A stretch of 48,692 nucleotides of DNA from Chromatiales bacterium (GCA_030145425.1 JAQYVO010000119.1:1-48692); one strand, 5' to 3'; positions 37,387-47,193 are shown, counted from the first letter of the stretch. Notes: generated from the sequence alone by a model not told the origin. Numbers and translations are program-made.

Positions 37387-38526
37387 ATGCGGGTGCTACA
37401 TGTTCACGAACGGGCGGGCCTGCACGGGGGGGTCGAACAGATCCTATACGACACGGCTCGCGGCCTCCGCGATATGGGCTGGCCCCAAGGCCTGCTGCAC
37501 CAGGATATCGAACCCGATCCCGATTACCTGGCCGCCTTTGATCAGGCCTCCGACCACGAATCGATATTGGAGGCATTCGCACCGGACGTGCTTTTTCTGC
37601 ACAAATTCGAACAGGTGGACAAAATCCGGCACCTCGCGGAGCGCTATCCGACCGTACGCATGGTTCACGACCACGATCTGGTGTGCTTGCGGAGGCACAA
37701 GTATTTCCCCGTCAGCACGCGCGTTTGTGACCGGCCGGCCGGCATCGACTGCTACCTGCACCTCTGCTTCATCCAGCGGGCGGGCCCGGGCAGCCTGTTG
37801 CCGATTACGCTGAGGGGCGTCGGTGAGCGCAGGCGCGCCATCCTTGCCCATGACGCTGTCCGCCGCTTCCTGGTCGGCAGCGAATGGATGCGCCGGGAGT
37901 TAGCGGTCAACGGCATCCCAGGCGACAGGATCGATATCGTTCCGCCCATACCGGCCGCGCTGGGAGAGCTGCAATCCAACCCGCCTTCGTCCGCACCCGA
38001 GATCCTGTTCGTGGGACAGGTGATTCGCGGCAAGGGCGTGGACCTGCTCCTTCAGGCGTTGGCGCAAGTGCCCCCGCCCTGGCACGCTACCGTCATCGGC
38101 ACCGGTAACCATCTGGAGAGCTGCGTGAAGCTTGCGCGGGAACTGAAAATTGAGGATCGGGTCGACTTCGCCGGATGGGTTCCGCACCGGGAACTGACCT
38201 CGTTTTATGCGAATGCGGCCCTGACGGTTGTGCCCTCCCGGTGGCCGGAGCCCTTTGGCATGGTCGGCATTGAAGCCATGGCCCGCGGAAGGCCCGTGGT
38301 GGGCTTTGCGGTGGGGGGTATTCCGGACTGGCTGGAGGACGGCGTGACCGGCTTCCTGGTTCCCGAGGCGGATACGGGGGCAATGGCAGCCGCGATCGAC
38401 CGTCTGCTGCGAAACAGGGAACTCCGCGCCGAGTTCGGGGAAGCAGCGGTCCGGCGGGTTCGCGAACGATATCAACCGCAGTTGTACTTGCAGCGGCTAA
38501 TGCAAATCCTGGAGAACGCAGCATGA
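37387..38526 (+). CDS. GT4 family glycosyltransferase (second of three)
   Basis: 379-residue GT-B glycosyltransferase. HERAGLHGGVEQILYDTARG is the acceptor-side glycine loop. The Rossmann donor half includes PEILFVGQVIRGKGVDLLL and the E-x7-E motif EPFGMVGIEAMARGRP. A cysteine-bearing middle segment (RVCDRPAGIDCYLHLCF) is unusual among the three and might bind a metal. It overlaps the next gene by four bases. Confidence 0.91.
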   Translation: MRVLHVHERAGLHGGVEQILYDTARGLRDMGWPQGLLHQDIEPDPDYLAAFDQASDHESILEAFAPDVLFLHKFEQVDKIRHLAERYPTVRMVHDHDLVCLRRHKYFPVSTRVCDRPAGIDCYLHLCFIQRAGPGSLLPITLRGVGERRRAILAHDAVRRFLVGSEWMRRELAVNGIPGDRIDIVPPIPAALGELQSNPPSSAPEILFVGQVIRGKGVDLLLQALAQVPPPWHATVIGTGNHLESCVKLARELKIEDRVDFAGWVPHRELTSFYANAALTVVPSRWPEPFGMVGIEAMARGRPVVGFAVGGIPDWLEDGVTGFLVPEADTGAMAAAIDRLLRNRELRAEFGEAAVRRVRERYQPQLYLQRLMQILENAA

Positions 38527-39662
38527 AGATCGGTATATCCGCCTACGCGACAGACAGTGGCAAGTCCGGCATCAGTCAATATGCAGAGAATATCATCGGA
38601 CGTTTACCGGACATTGCGCCCGGACAAGAGTTTGTCGTTTTCGTTAACGAGGCCGACGCAGAATGGGTGCGTACATGGCATCCCAGGCTCCAGGTAGTCA
38701 GCTTTCCCGATTGGACCGCGCATCCGGTAGCCAACATCTTCTGGCACTTGACCGCTTTTCCCCTGCAACTCAGGCGTCACGGCTGCGATGTTGTGTTTAT
38801 GCCCGCCGGTAACCGGCGCCTCGGTTGGTTCTACGGCATGCCCAGCGTCGGCACGGTTCACGATTTTTCCCAACTCCATGTACCCCAGAAGTACGATGCT
38901 TTCAGAATGTTTTACATCATGCGTATCCTGCCGCGCATGATGCGGCGCCTGACGCGCGTGATTTCTGTCAGCGAATCGACACAACGCGACCTGGAATCCT
39001 TCGCCGGGGTCGATCCGGGACGCATCCGGGTCATCTACAACGGAGCCGATCTCAATCGCTTCATCACCCGCGATCGCGCTGCCGCAAAATCGGCAATCAC
39101 TGAAGAACTCGGCCTGCCGGCGGATTTTGTACTCTACATTGCCCGCCTGGAGCACCCGGGTAAAAACCATGTGCGGTTGATCGAAGCATTTTCCCGTTTC
39201 AGGCGGGACACCGGACTGGCGCACAAGCTGGTCCTGGTGGGCAGTCGCTGGAACGGTGCCGAAGTGATCGAGGCTAAGGTCAAGGAACTGGAGTTGGACG
39301 AAGAGGTCATCTTCCCCGGGTTCGTGTCTAACGATACCCTCCCCGTGCTCTACGCAGCAGCGGATGCGCTGGTGTTCCCTTCCCTTTTCGAGGGATTCGG
39401 GATACCCATACTCGAAGCGATGGCCTGCGGCACGCCGGTGTGCGCGTCCAACGTCTCGAGCATCCCCGAAGTGGTGGGGGACGCCGGCATCCTGTTCGAT
39501 CCCCTTGACCCGGAAGCGATCGCCGACGCGCTGGGCCTTATCCTGACGGACCAGCCGCTGCGCGACCGCCTGATCACGGCGGGAATCGCTCAAGCATCGC
39601 GCTTCACCTGGGACGATGCCGCCGCCGCAGTACTTCAGGAACTGGAAGGTGCGGCATCATGA
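38523..39662 (+). CDS. GT4 family glycosyltransferase (third of three)
   Basis: 379-residue GT-B enzyme close to mannosyl/rhamnosyltransferase-type GT4 proteins. Motifs: SGISQYAENI near residue 16, VISVSESTQRDLESFAGV near 150, VLYIARLEHPGKNHVRLIEA, and EGFGIPILEAMACGTPV as the E-x7-E motif. Sugar specificity cannot be read. The dTDP-rhamnose genes at the end of the window make rhamnose one possible donor for this set. It overlaps the lipoprotein gene by ATGA. Confidence 0.92.
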   Translation: MKIGISAYATDSGKSGISQYAENIIGRLPDIAPGQEFVVFVNEADAEWVRTWHPRLQVVSFPDWTAHPVANIFWHLTAFPLQLRRHGCDVVFMPAGNRRLGWFYGMPSVGTVHDFSQLHVPQKYDAFRMFYIMRILPRMMRRLTRVISVSESTQRDLESFAGVDPGRIRVIYNGADLNRFITRDRAAAKSAITEELGLPADFVLYIARLEHPGKNHVRLIEAFSRFRRDTGLAHKLVLVGSRWNGAEVIEAKVKELELDEEVIFPGFVSNDTLPVLYAAADALVFPSLFEGFGIPILEAMACGTPVCASNVSSIPEVVGDAGILFDPLDPEAIADALGLILTDQPLRDRLITAGIAQASRFTWDDAAAAVLQELEGAAS

Positions 39663-40075
39663 ATTTCGTCCAGGGCGCGATTCTGACGATTGCCGCGAGC
39701 ATGCTCGGGGCATGCGCCACCCAGCAACTCGACTGTTCCGGCCCGAGAGATGACTGCGAGGAAAATATCCTGGGCGACTGTCGACCATTGCCTGTTCAGT
39801 GCCTGGGCGTGGAGCCGGGTGCGAGTTTCAAATTGGTCGACATCGATGCCTCCCCCACACCGGCCGCGATTTATTTGAACGGCGAGTTCATCGGGCGGAC
39901 ACCGCTGCGATACCCGCTCTCTTTCACCAGCCAGTCCCGCTATATGGTGATAGTCGCCGAACCGCTTTATCCGACCCAGGCGCGCCAGGAACGGCGCATG
40001 CTGATGCCGCCACTGCCCGACCGCATCCAGTTTTACATGAACAACCCCCAGGAAACAGAGCAGCAGGGCCAGTGA
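39659..40075 (+). CDS. Lipoprotein with PEGA-like domain
   Basis: 138 residues. A type II signal peptide carries the lipobox MLGAC (lipidated Cys19), followed by a cysteine-rich stretch (five cysteines between residues 25 and 50). A PEGA-like beta domain follows (PAAIYLNGEFIGRTPLRYPL). It is probably anchored in the outer membrane facing the periplasm. Its place between glycosyltransferases and the export genes suggests a structural or export accessory role, which is inference. Confidence 0.78.
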   Translation: MNFVQGAILTIAASMLGACATQQLDCSGPRDDCEENILGDCRPLPVQCLGVEPGASFKLVDIDASPTPAAIYLNGEFIGRTPLRYPLSFTSQSRYMVIVAEPLYPTQARQERRMLMPPLPDRIQFYMNNPQETEQQGQ

Positions 40076-40159
40076 GTACCTGAACCGGATCTCTGGTGTT
40101 ACGAATTGTTATATACTAATCGGGAGTTTAAATGCAGAATCATCGGGGATGCCTGCTTT

Positions 40160-41047
40160 ATGGCAACGAGGGGGTCAGGTAACAAAGCTGAAACAGGGTT
40201 GAGCGCGCTCAACCCCCCTTCCCCGCCTTTCGAAAATACCCGCGATACCCGTTATTTTTTCCCGTCCTCGGGTCACATGGAGGCCCTGTCCAGACTTCTC
40301 TTTCTGGCCGAGGATCGCAACATGGGCATGGGCCTGCTGACAGGCGAGATCGGCTCGGGTAAAACCCTGTTGCGCACCGTTCTGCACTCCCGGCTCAGGG
40401 AAGAGACGCATGTGCGCGTCAGCATCGAGAACAGCCTGCTCTGTTTTGATGATCTTTTGTTGGAGATAATCAGCCAGATCCGCAGGGAAAGGCTGGCCAC
40501 CTCAAACTATCCGGATCGGTATTCCCGTCTCTCCGCCTTCAAACGCCTGCTCACGGAGCAGGTCGGCAATCGCAACCGCCACCTGGTGATTCTGCTGGAC
40601 GAGGCGCAACTGCTCGATCTGGGCGACCTTGACGCCCTCAAGGGACTCACGAACATCGCCTCCGAGCGCCAGAACTTCCTGACCATCATCCTCATCGGAC
40701 AACCGGAATTGCGGACACGAATGCGTCAGCTGCCCCAGGTAGATCAACGCATCAGCTTGCGCTTTCATCTAAACGCCCTCACTGCGGAGGAAACGGCACA
40801 GTACGTTGGCTACCGTCTGGATGTGGCAGGCTACCAGGGCGATTTCCCGTTCACGGACGGGGCGCTGGATCTACTGTACCGTGCCAGCCGAGGCATCCCC
40901 CGCGAGATCAACCGCTTGTGCAAGATCGGTCTTGACCACCTGTTGACCAAAGGACTCGATCGTTTCACCAGCGAAGCCATAGCGGCGGTAGTTGAGGACC
41001 TCAGACGCCATGGCGCCTTGTTCGAGGCGGGTTCGGATCCGTTGTGA
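40160..41047 (+). CDS. ExeA/GspA-like AAA ATPase
   Basis: 295-residue ATPase of the type seen in type II secretion (ExeA) and in exopolysaccharide clusters. Motifs: N-terminal PPFENTRDTRYFFPSSGHME, Walker A TGEIGSGKTLL near residue 75, Walker B LVILLDEAQLLDL near 150, and GIPREINRLCKIGLDHLL. I chose the ATG at 40160 with GGGGA ten bases before it; the TTG-initiated extension lacks family similarity. In polysaccharide loci such proteins accompany the Wzc/Wza export pair, their exact job being uncertain. GTGA overlap with the next gene. Confidence 0.87.
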   Translation: MATRGSGNKAETGLSALNPPSPPFENTRDTRYFFPSSGHMEALSRLLFLAEDRNMGMGLLTGEIGSGKTLLRTVLHSRLREETHVRVSIENSLLCFDDLLLEIISQIRRERLATSNYPDRYSRLSAFKRLLTEQVGNRNRHLVILLDEAQLLDLGDLDALKGLTNIASERQNFLTIILIGQPELRTRMRQLPQVDQRISLRFHLNALTAEETAQYVGYRLDVAGYQGDFPFTDGALDLLYRASRGIPREINRLCKIGLDHLLTKGLDRFTSEAIAAVVEDLRRHGALFEAGSDPL

Positions 41048-43407
41048 CCGAGGAGATCAGCATCCGCGCAAGCCGTGCACGACACGGCACCGATACCGAT
41101 ACCGAAGAACCCTCTGCCGAAAATGAGGCCGTCGGCCAGGCCGATACAACCGGGGAAACGGCCTGGAATCTGGACGCCCCCCCCCCGGAACCTTCCGCCG
41201 AGGATCAAAAAAGGGAGGAGCCGCCGTCTTTCCCCCCCTTTCCAGGACTCGGGGGCGCGGATGAGGAGGAAGAGGCCGGGCCGGGTCTCGACATCAATCG
41301 TTTCGTGTGGGGCGTGTGGAAGCGTCGCTGGCTCGCAGCGGGCATTGCCGGCGTCATCGTTATCCTGTCCGGTGTGCTCGCCTTCACACTGCTGGGACAC
41401 AAATGGGAGGCGGCAGCGGTGCTCATACTGAGAACCCATCAGGACGAGTTCGCCTTGGGAACCAGCACACCTTTCAAACCTCAGGAGTACAACCTCAAGA
41501 CGATGTTGGACACCGTGAAGCTATCGACTACGCTGGACGCCGTGATGAGGGCGACCGGCGTTTCCGTTCTGCGACGCACCCTGGCGGCAGCCATCGACGT
41601 CAGCCCGGGCAAGGACTCAAACATGTTCCAGGTCAGAGTGATCTGGGCAGATCCGAAGACGGCCGCCTCCATCGCCAACCAGGTCGCTTCGATGCTTATC
41701 GAACGCAGCCGCACGATGCGCCGGAAGGACGCTGAGGACGCCTATGAATACTACAGCGCCCAGCTGGATGAGGCGCGGGTGACGAGGCGTTCCATCAACA
41801 CAGAAATGCAGCGATTCCTGGCCGACACAAAGGCTAACGATTTCGATACCGAGATCAAAGTGCTGATCGAAGAACTTTCTCAGCTGGAGTCGCAGTACAA
41901 CATCAAGTCGGCTGAAATAGAGGCCATGCACTCGGCGAAGAAGCGGCTGGAACGCCTGATCGGCGAAGAGCCCGAGATGGTGGTGGTCTCAACCATTTAC
42001 CGCAGTCCTCTCAAGCAGCGGCTGACAGAATACGAGTGGCAACTCAAGGAAGCGCTAAGCCGCTACACTGCGGAGAACCCGAAGGTGGTCAAGCTGCAGC
42101 AGCGGATAAACGTCCTCAGGAGGATGATCGAGGACAGTAACGACGAAGGGGCACCAGAGAACACGTATGCCCCGAGCGCTCAACGCACCGAAATGCAGAC
42201 GCGCCTGCAGCAGATGACGGACGAACTCAAGATTAAGGAGGCGCAAGCCGGAGCCCTTAGTCAAACGATCAAGGGCATGCGTGACAAGCTCACGCGCCTC
42301 ACGTCCGGCAAGAAGGGATACGAGGTGATCCACAGCCGTTTGGAGGGCATCGAAACCCTGGAGACCAACCTGATGAGTCGGGTGGAGGAGGCACGGGTCA
42401 TCATGCTGCGCAACGAGGGGAGCTTCGACCTGGTGGAAAGCGCGCGCCTGCCGCAGGAACCCTTACCGTCGGGGCGCAGGCTGGTTGTTGCCGGCGGCGT
42501 CGTATTGGGCGGCGGCGCGGGGTTGTTCATCGCCCTGCTTCTGGAGTTATTCGACCCACTGGCACGCAGCCGGCGGGACGTCATGGATCTCACAGAAGCG
42601 GAGCTGGTGTGGGAGTTCCAGCGCGTACCGGCGGGTGAGCACTCGGTGGTCGACACCCGGGCTCCGTCCGAACCGGTGTCCATCCTTTTCCGGCGCCTAC
42701 TCAACGATATGAATGCCCGGCTGGACGAAGACCAGTGGCGCTGCCTGGCGATTACCAGCGTCGAGCCCCACGTCGGGCGCTCACTGGTGACGACGAACCT
42801 GGCCCAGGCGCTTGTGCTTAAGGAGCAACCGGTCATCCTGGTCGATGCTGACCTGCGCAGTGCAGCGGGTAAGCGCCTGTCAGAGCTGTTTGGCCTGCCC
42901 GGCAGCCGACCCGGGCTTTGGGAGGCATTACAGGAGACCGCTTCGGTCACCGGCCTGCTCACGGAAACCGAAAGCCGGGGCCTCCACATCATCGGACCCG
43001 GAAACCCGCCGCCCCCGCAGGAAGGGGCCTCTGACGAGGCACTCGCAGCGCTCGGCACCCGGCAGATGCGAACGATGGTGGCAAACCTCGAAAAGTCGGG
43101 ACGGCACGTGCTGTTTGATCTCCCGCCGCTGGCGACCCAGGAAACCTCGGTGGAAGCTGCCGCGACGATTGGCAATCTACTGCTCGTCGTGCGCAGCGGG
43201 CAGACACCGCGCTCGGAGCTGCGCGAAACAGCCCAGATGCTGCGCGACAGGGGCATCAGCCTTCGTGCTGTCCTGCTGACCGATGTTCCAAACGACCTTC
43301 TTAGCGGAAAACCCGCCTTCAAACCCAGCTCACCTCCCACCCGGAGGAGCTGGAGATATTTTCGCAGACCCAAGACCACAGAACCGACCCGGGGTACCCA
43401 TGCCTAG
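41044..43407 (+). CDS. Wzc/GumC-like chain-length protein with degenerate tyrosine-kinase domain
   Basis: 787-residue polysaccharide co-polymerase. An acidic, proline-rich cytoplasmic N-terminus (1-85) precedes TM1 (about 97-119), a long periplasmic coiled-coil region (120-470), TM2 (about 480-502) and a C-terminal BY-kinase-like domain (about 540-760). The Walker A region reads SVEPHVGRSLVTTNLAQAL, where Wzc-type kinases have GKS/GKT, so the catalytic lysine is an arginine (about residue 579). The A' motif is present (VILVDADLRS) and the B motif is FDLPPLA. The usual C-terminal tyrosine cluster is missing. It should still set chain length but may not phosphorylate. GTG start. Confidence 0.88.
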   Translation: MTEEISIRASRARHGTDTDTEEPSAENEAVGQADTTGETAWNLDAPPPEPSAEDQKREEPPSFPPFPGLGGADEEEEAGPGLDINRFVWGVWKRRWLAAGIAGVIVILSGVLAFTLLGHKWEAAAVLILRTHQDEFALGTSTPFKPQEYNLKTMLDTVKLSTTLDAVMRATGVSVLRRTLAAAIDVSPGKDSNMFQVRVIWADPKTAASIANQVASMLIERSRTMRRKDAEDAYEYYSAQLDEARVTRRSINTEMQRFLADTKANDFDTEIKVLIEELSQLESQYNIKSAEIEAMHSAKKRLERLIGEEPEMVVVSTIYRSPLKQRLTEYEWQLKEALSRYTAENPKVVKLQQRINVLRRMIEDSNDEGAPENTYAPSAQRTEMQTRLQQMTDELKIKEAQAGALSQTIKGMRDKLTRLTSGKKGYEVIHSRLEGIETLETNLMSRVEEARVIMLRNEGSFDLVESARLPQEPLPSGRRLVVAGGVVLGGGAGLFIALLLELFDPLARSRRDVMDLTEAELVWEFQRVPAGEHSVVDTRAPSEPVSILFRRLLNDMNARLDEDQWRCLAITSVEPHVGRSLVTTNLAQALVLKEQPVILVDADLRSAAGKRLSELFGLPGSRPGLWEALQETASVTGLLTETESRGLHIIGPGNPPPPQEGASDEALAALGTRQMRTMVANLEKSGRHVLFDLPPLATQETSVEAAATIGNLLLVVRSGQTPRSELRETAQMLRDRGISLRAVLLTDVPNDLLSGKPAFKPSSPPTRRSWRYFRRPKTTEPTRGTHA

Positions 43408-44434
43408 CATTCGCCTCTCGATCACACTCATCACAGCAACCCTGCTTCTCGGCTGCGTCTCGAATCCACCGACCCCGTCCCCGCCGTCCTCTGCTGCGCC
43501 GTCGCAGCAGCAAATGCCCAGGATCATGACCACGGAGGAACAGCTGGCCGAACTTCAACGTGTGGTCGCCGAAACCGCCAACGAACCGCGGCTCGGCAAA
43601 TCAGACGTGCTGAGTATTTCGGTTTATGACGAACCGGATCTCGGCGTACGGGGAATTCCGGTGCGCCCGGACGGCAAGATATCCTTTCCGCTGATCGGCG
43701 AAGTGCAGACAGAGGGCCTCACCGTAGACGAACTCTCTACGACCATCACCGAGCGCTTGAGCCGATACGTGCTTGCGCCCAAGGTTTCGGTCATCGTTGA
43801 GGAGTTCAATAGCCTCAACTACACCATCTACGGAGAAGTCGCGCGCCCGGGTGTCTATCCGCTGGCGAGAGACGTGAGAATCACGGAGGCAATGGCAAAG
43901 GCCGGGGGGCTGAACAAGGGACAGTTTCGCGCAACTTCTGTCGAGGTCGCCGACCTCACCCACGCATTCATCTACCGAAATGGCAAAACCCTGCCCATCG
44001 ATTTCGTCCGCCTGCTGCGCGAAGGAGACCTTCGCTTCGACGTCAACCTGCAACCGGGAGACTTTATCAGCATTCCCTCAGGGTTATCGAAAGAGGTCTA
44101 CATCCTCGGCGAGGTGACGTCTCCCGCACAATTCGCGTTCCGGGAAAACATGCCGATGTCGAGGACCCTGGCCCAGGCGGATGGTTTTACCCGGGACGCA
44201 GACCTGTCACGCATCCACGTCATCCGGGGAGCAATCAGCAACCCGGTCCTGATCGTGACGGATTTCAACAAAATCCTCAACGGCCAGGCCCAGGACTTCC
44301 AACTCGAAGCGGGTGACATCGTCTACGTGCCGCCGACCAACCTCGCCTCCTGGGCACGCGTAATCGACTACATTGTGCCCACGATCCAGGCGCTGCAGAC
44401 CGGAATCATTTTGAGCGACACTGTAAGAAAATAA
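43400..44434 (+). CDS. wza: Wza-like outer-membrane polysaccharide export lipoprotein
   Basis: 344 residues. The type II signal peptide has the lipobox LLLGC (Cys19). A Pro/Ser-rich linker (20-45) leads to the poly-export domain (about 65-145, KSDVLSISVYDEPDLG, RPDGKISFPLIGEV), followed by two SLBB domains (YTIYGEVARPGVYPLAR, then VYILGEVTSPAQFAFRE). It forms the exit channel with the preceding chain-length protein; the two genes overlap by eight bases. The start is the ATG at 43400; the frame extending upstream lies inside the previous gene. Confidence 0.93.
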   Translation: MPSIRLSITLITATLLLGCVSNPPTPSPPSSAAPSQQQMPRIMTTEEQLAELQRVVAETANEPRLGKSDVLSISVYDEPDLGVRGIPVRPDGKISFPLIGEVQTEGLTVDELSTTITERLSRYVLAPKVSVIVEEFNSLNYTIYGEVARPGVYPLARDVRITEAMAKAGGLNKGQFRATSVEVADLTHAFIYRNGKTLPIDFVRLLREGDLRFDVNLQPGDFISIPSGLSKEVYILGEVTSPAQFAFRENMPMSRTLAQADGFTRDADLSRIHVIRGAISNPVLIVTDFNKILNGQAQDFQLEAGDIVYVPPTNLASWARVIDYIVPTIQALQTGIILSDTVRK

Positions 44435-44632
44435 GTGGGATACCTGCGCCTGAAGACCCGGTTCCGAAACCCTGGCTGGATTCACCGTGCGATGCGATCT
44501 GCGTTGCAGAATGGTACGGCAGGGCGAAATCCTCAGCCGCGGCTGTTCAGCCGCTCCAGCGATACCGGCAGTTAACTCCCTCCAAGCCACCGCGACAGGC
44601 AGCAAACCTTGAACCGACTGCGATCGACGGGA

Positions 44633-44648
44633 TGGTCCGGTATTTGCT
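44633..44648 (+). promoter_or_regulatory. Candidate sigma-54 promoter before the GH9 gene
   Basis: TGGTCCGGTATTTGCT has the exact GG/GC spacing, a perfect TTGCT -12 element and two mismatches at -24. It lies in the 251-base gap after wza, about 50 bases from the GH9 start. A weak LuxO-like half site, TTGCAGAATGGTA, lies about 120 bases upstream at 44504-44516. Confidence 0.45.
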
Positions 44649-44685
44649 ATATAGACAAGATCACGGGCAGAATTACTAGAGGCAG

Positions 44686-47145
44686 GTGGCAGTGTCAGAC
44701 GACAAAAGTTCGAATCCGGCGGGTACGATCCCGCCTTCAACCCTGTCCCGTTCCTACGGCGACGCGCCGGGAGGGGCCCAGGATTCGGTGTCAGCCAAAT
44801 GGCAGTGTTACCGAATAAGGCGCAGAACAGGGGTGATCGTATTGTTGGCGACAAGTCTGTTCGCTACAATTTTCTGGAACGAACTTTCCGGGTCTATCGT
44901 CGAATCCTTGCCGACCGGCAACAACAAGCCAGAGATGCCCGGGGAGACCATCGTTGGTGACCTGGGTATCACCTATCCGCTCGCCCGCTCGCGGATGAAC
45001 CAGCCCGAACACCAGGTGATGCCGATCAACAAAGCGCCCGCACGCTACCTGGAAACCCGGTCGCACAGAGCGATCACGGTCGGCTTCGACGCCCTTGACC
45101 ATGCTACCGCCACAAGCGGTGCCGCGGACTACAGGCTTTGGAGCACTACCGATCCGGGCTATGCCAACCCGGTGGCCGCCACGCGTGTCGGAAGCGACCA
45201 GCAGGCTGTGGGCTTCGACGACGGGAAACGGGTGCTCATTGATGCCAGGCTGCACTTGCTGTTTCCCCGCCCGCTGAAGCCCGGGCACAATTACAAACTC
45301 GATATTTCCCCGGCGGTCCCCGGCGAGAACCGGTTTACGGTCGGCGTCATCTATGCACCTGACCGGGTGTCGGGCTCGATCCAGGTGAACCAGGTCGGCT
45401 ACGCTCCCTCCGCGCGGAAGTTCGCCTTTCTGGGCAACTGGCTGGGCAGCGCGGGCCCGCTGCCGGTCGATTCGCCCGAGTTCCAGGTGCTTGACGCCAT
45501 GAGCGGAGAAGCCGTTCTGCAGGGACGAGCCACACTGCGTGCCAAGGCAGACCCCTGGAGCGGCAACGATGTCTGGGAGGCGGACTTCTCCGGGCTTTCC
45601 CTGACAGGTCGCTACCGGATCCGGGTGCCGGGGCTCGGAGTCTCGGATTCATTTACCGTCGCCGTGGATGTATACGAGGACATCTATGTGAGCTTGATGC
45701 GGCTGTTCTATCACAGCCGCAACTCGCTCCCCGTGAAAGCCCCTTGGGCCGACCCAGGCTTCGAGCGACCCCGGGGGGGCGTACCCCCGGCGATGGACGG
45801 CATTTTCCACGAGGCCGTGGGAACCAGCCCGCTGGGCCGCGGCGAGCCGGCCGGGAGCTATCATCCGATATCGGGCGGTTGGTTCGACGCCGGTGATTTC
45901 GGTCAGTACGTGCCTAACGCGGCGCCGGTCTGGTTCCAGGTGGCAGCCGGATTCGACATCGCACCGGAGCGTTTTCGCGACGGCGATCTCAACATACCTG
46001 AAAGCGGCAACGGCATTCCGGACGTTCTCGACGAACTCGAGTGGGGTCTGAATTGGCTGCTGTCCATGCAGGATCCGACGGACGGCGGCGTCTACTTCCG
46101 GATCGCCAGCCGCAGCTGGGATGAGTCGCTGCCACACGAGATCGACACACCACGTGTCATCGCGGAAAAGACCACTCATGCTACTGCTGCCTTTGCGGCC
46201 GTCTGTGCCCTGCACGCCAGGTTGATCCAGCCCTACCGCCCCGAGCGGGCCAAGCGAGTGCTTGCAGCAGCGCTGGCGGCCTGGCAGTTCCTGCAGGACC
46301 GCCCCCGATGGCCTGAGGAAGGGGAACGCTACCGCAATCCGGCGGGTATCCACGCCGGTGAATATGCGGATGCCTCTTCTCTCGACAATCTCCTCTGGGC
46401 AGCGGCCGAGCTCTACCGTACGACAGGCCAGACGCGCTACCGGCAGGCATACGAACAGCTCGCCCCATCAGTTCGCATCGACCCAACCGCCGGCATTACC
46501 TTCAAGGACCAGGGAATGGCGGCATTATGGGCTTATCTCATGGCCCCCCGGAACGACCAGGACGCTATTCTCAAAAAGAAGGCACGCTCCGACCTGATCG
46601 CCGCGGCGGACTGGTACATCCGCAAAGCCCAGGAAAATCCTTTCCGTGCCCCGGTGCACCAGTACATCGGCTTCCTGGGCTGGGGCACCTTCGCGCGCTC
46701 CACCCGAGCGACCCTGCCTCTGCTTCAGGCCTACCGGTTGACCGGTGACGCGAAATACCTGGAGTGGGCATGGCAAACCCCGAACCCGCAGCTGGGTGCC
46801 AACCCCCAGTCCCTGAGCTACATCACCGGAATCGGGAAGCGATCGCCCCTCTACCCGTTGTCGAAGCTTTCTCAGTTCCAGGAGTCAGAAACGCCCTTGC
46901 GGGGCCTCCCCGTCCATGGACCCCACTTCCATCTTCCGGCATTGTGGAAAGAAATGACCGCGGTAAACAAAGCCTACTTTCCACCCGAAGCGCCTTCGAA
47001 CGGAATGCCCAAGGAAAAGGCGGGCTTTGCGGAGGTATACCCCGTGCTTCGGCGTTACACTGACTCCCTGTACCTTCCTCCAATGTCGGAACCCACGATA
47101 GCCGAATACGCCCAGGCAGCGATTGCCTACGCGCTTTTGAGATGA
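44686..47145 (+). CDS. Membrane-anchored glycoside hydrolase family 9 (endoglucanase-like)
   Basis: 819 residues. A cytoplasmic N-tail and one TM segment (about 48-64) indicate an inner-membrane-anchored, periplasm-facing enzyme. An N-terminal beta region (70-220) is followed by the Ig-like domain common before GH9 (about 225-330, SIQVNQVGYAPSARKFAFLG). The GH9 (alpha/alpha)6 barrel carries the catalytic-base motif GGWFDAGDFGQY near 397 and NGIPDVLDELEWGLNWLLSM; the C-terminal acid glutamate is in EPTIAEYAQAAIAYALL. It probably hydrolyses the polymer made by this cluster or a beta-glucan during export or release. GTG at 44686 (GTG at 44692 possible). Own candidate sigma-54 promoter. Confidence 0.9.
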   Translation: MAVSDDKSSNPAGTIPPSTLSRSYGDAPGGAQDSVSAKWQCYRIRRRTGVIVLLATSLFATIFWNELSGSIVESLPTGNNKPEMPGETIVGDLGITYPLARSRMNQPEHQVMPINKAPARYLETRSHRAITVGFDALDHATATSGAADYRLWSTTDPGYANPVAATRVGSDQQAVGFDDGKRVLIDARLHLLFPRPLKPGHNYKLDISPAVPGENRFTVGVIYAPDRVSGSIQVNQVGYAPSARKFAFLGNWLGSAGPLPVDSPEFQVLDAMSGEAVLQGRATLRAKADPWSGNDVWEADFSGLSLTGRYRIRVPGLGVSDSFTVAVDVYEDIYVSLMRLFYHSRNSLPVKAPWADPGFERPRGGVPPAMDGIFHEAVGTSPLGRGEPAGSYHPISGGWFDAGDFGQYVPNAAPVWFQVAAGFDIAPERFRDGDLNIPESGNGIPDVLDELEWGLNWLLSMQDPTDGGVYFRIASRSWDESLPHEIDTPRVIAEKTTHATAAFAAVCALHARLIQPYRPERAKRVLAAALAAWQFLQDRPRWPEEGERYRNPAGIHAGEYADASSLDNLLWAAAELYRTTGQTRYRQAYEQLAPSVRIDPTAGITFKDQGMAALWAYLMAPRNDQDAILKKKARSDLIAAADWYIRKAQENPFRAPVHQYIGFLGWGTFARSTRATLPLLQAYRLTGDAKYLEWAWQTPNPQLGANPQSLSYITGIGKRSPLYPLSKLSQFQESETPLRGLPVHGPHFHLPALWKEMTAVNKAYFPPEAPSNGMPKEKAGFAEVYPVLRRYTDSLYLPPMSEPTIAEYAQAAIAYALLR

Positions 47146-47193
47146 TTGGGTAAACGTGTGCTCAATCCTTAAGGCTATGGCACATTGGGTACC

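Noticed and set aside
40094-40109. TGGTGTTACGAATTGT before the ExeA-like gene as a sigma-54 promoter
   Set aside because: The -12 GC is missing at the required spacing.
40160-44434. PEP-CTERM/exosortase-type polysaccharide locus
   Set aside because: The ATPase, chain-length and export genes resemble that type, but no exosortase or PEP-CTERM protein is visible in the window.
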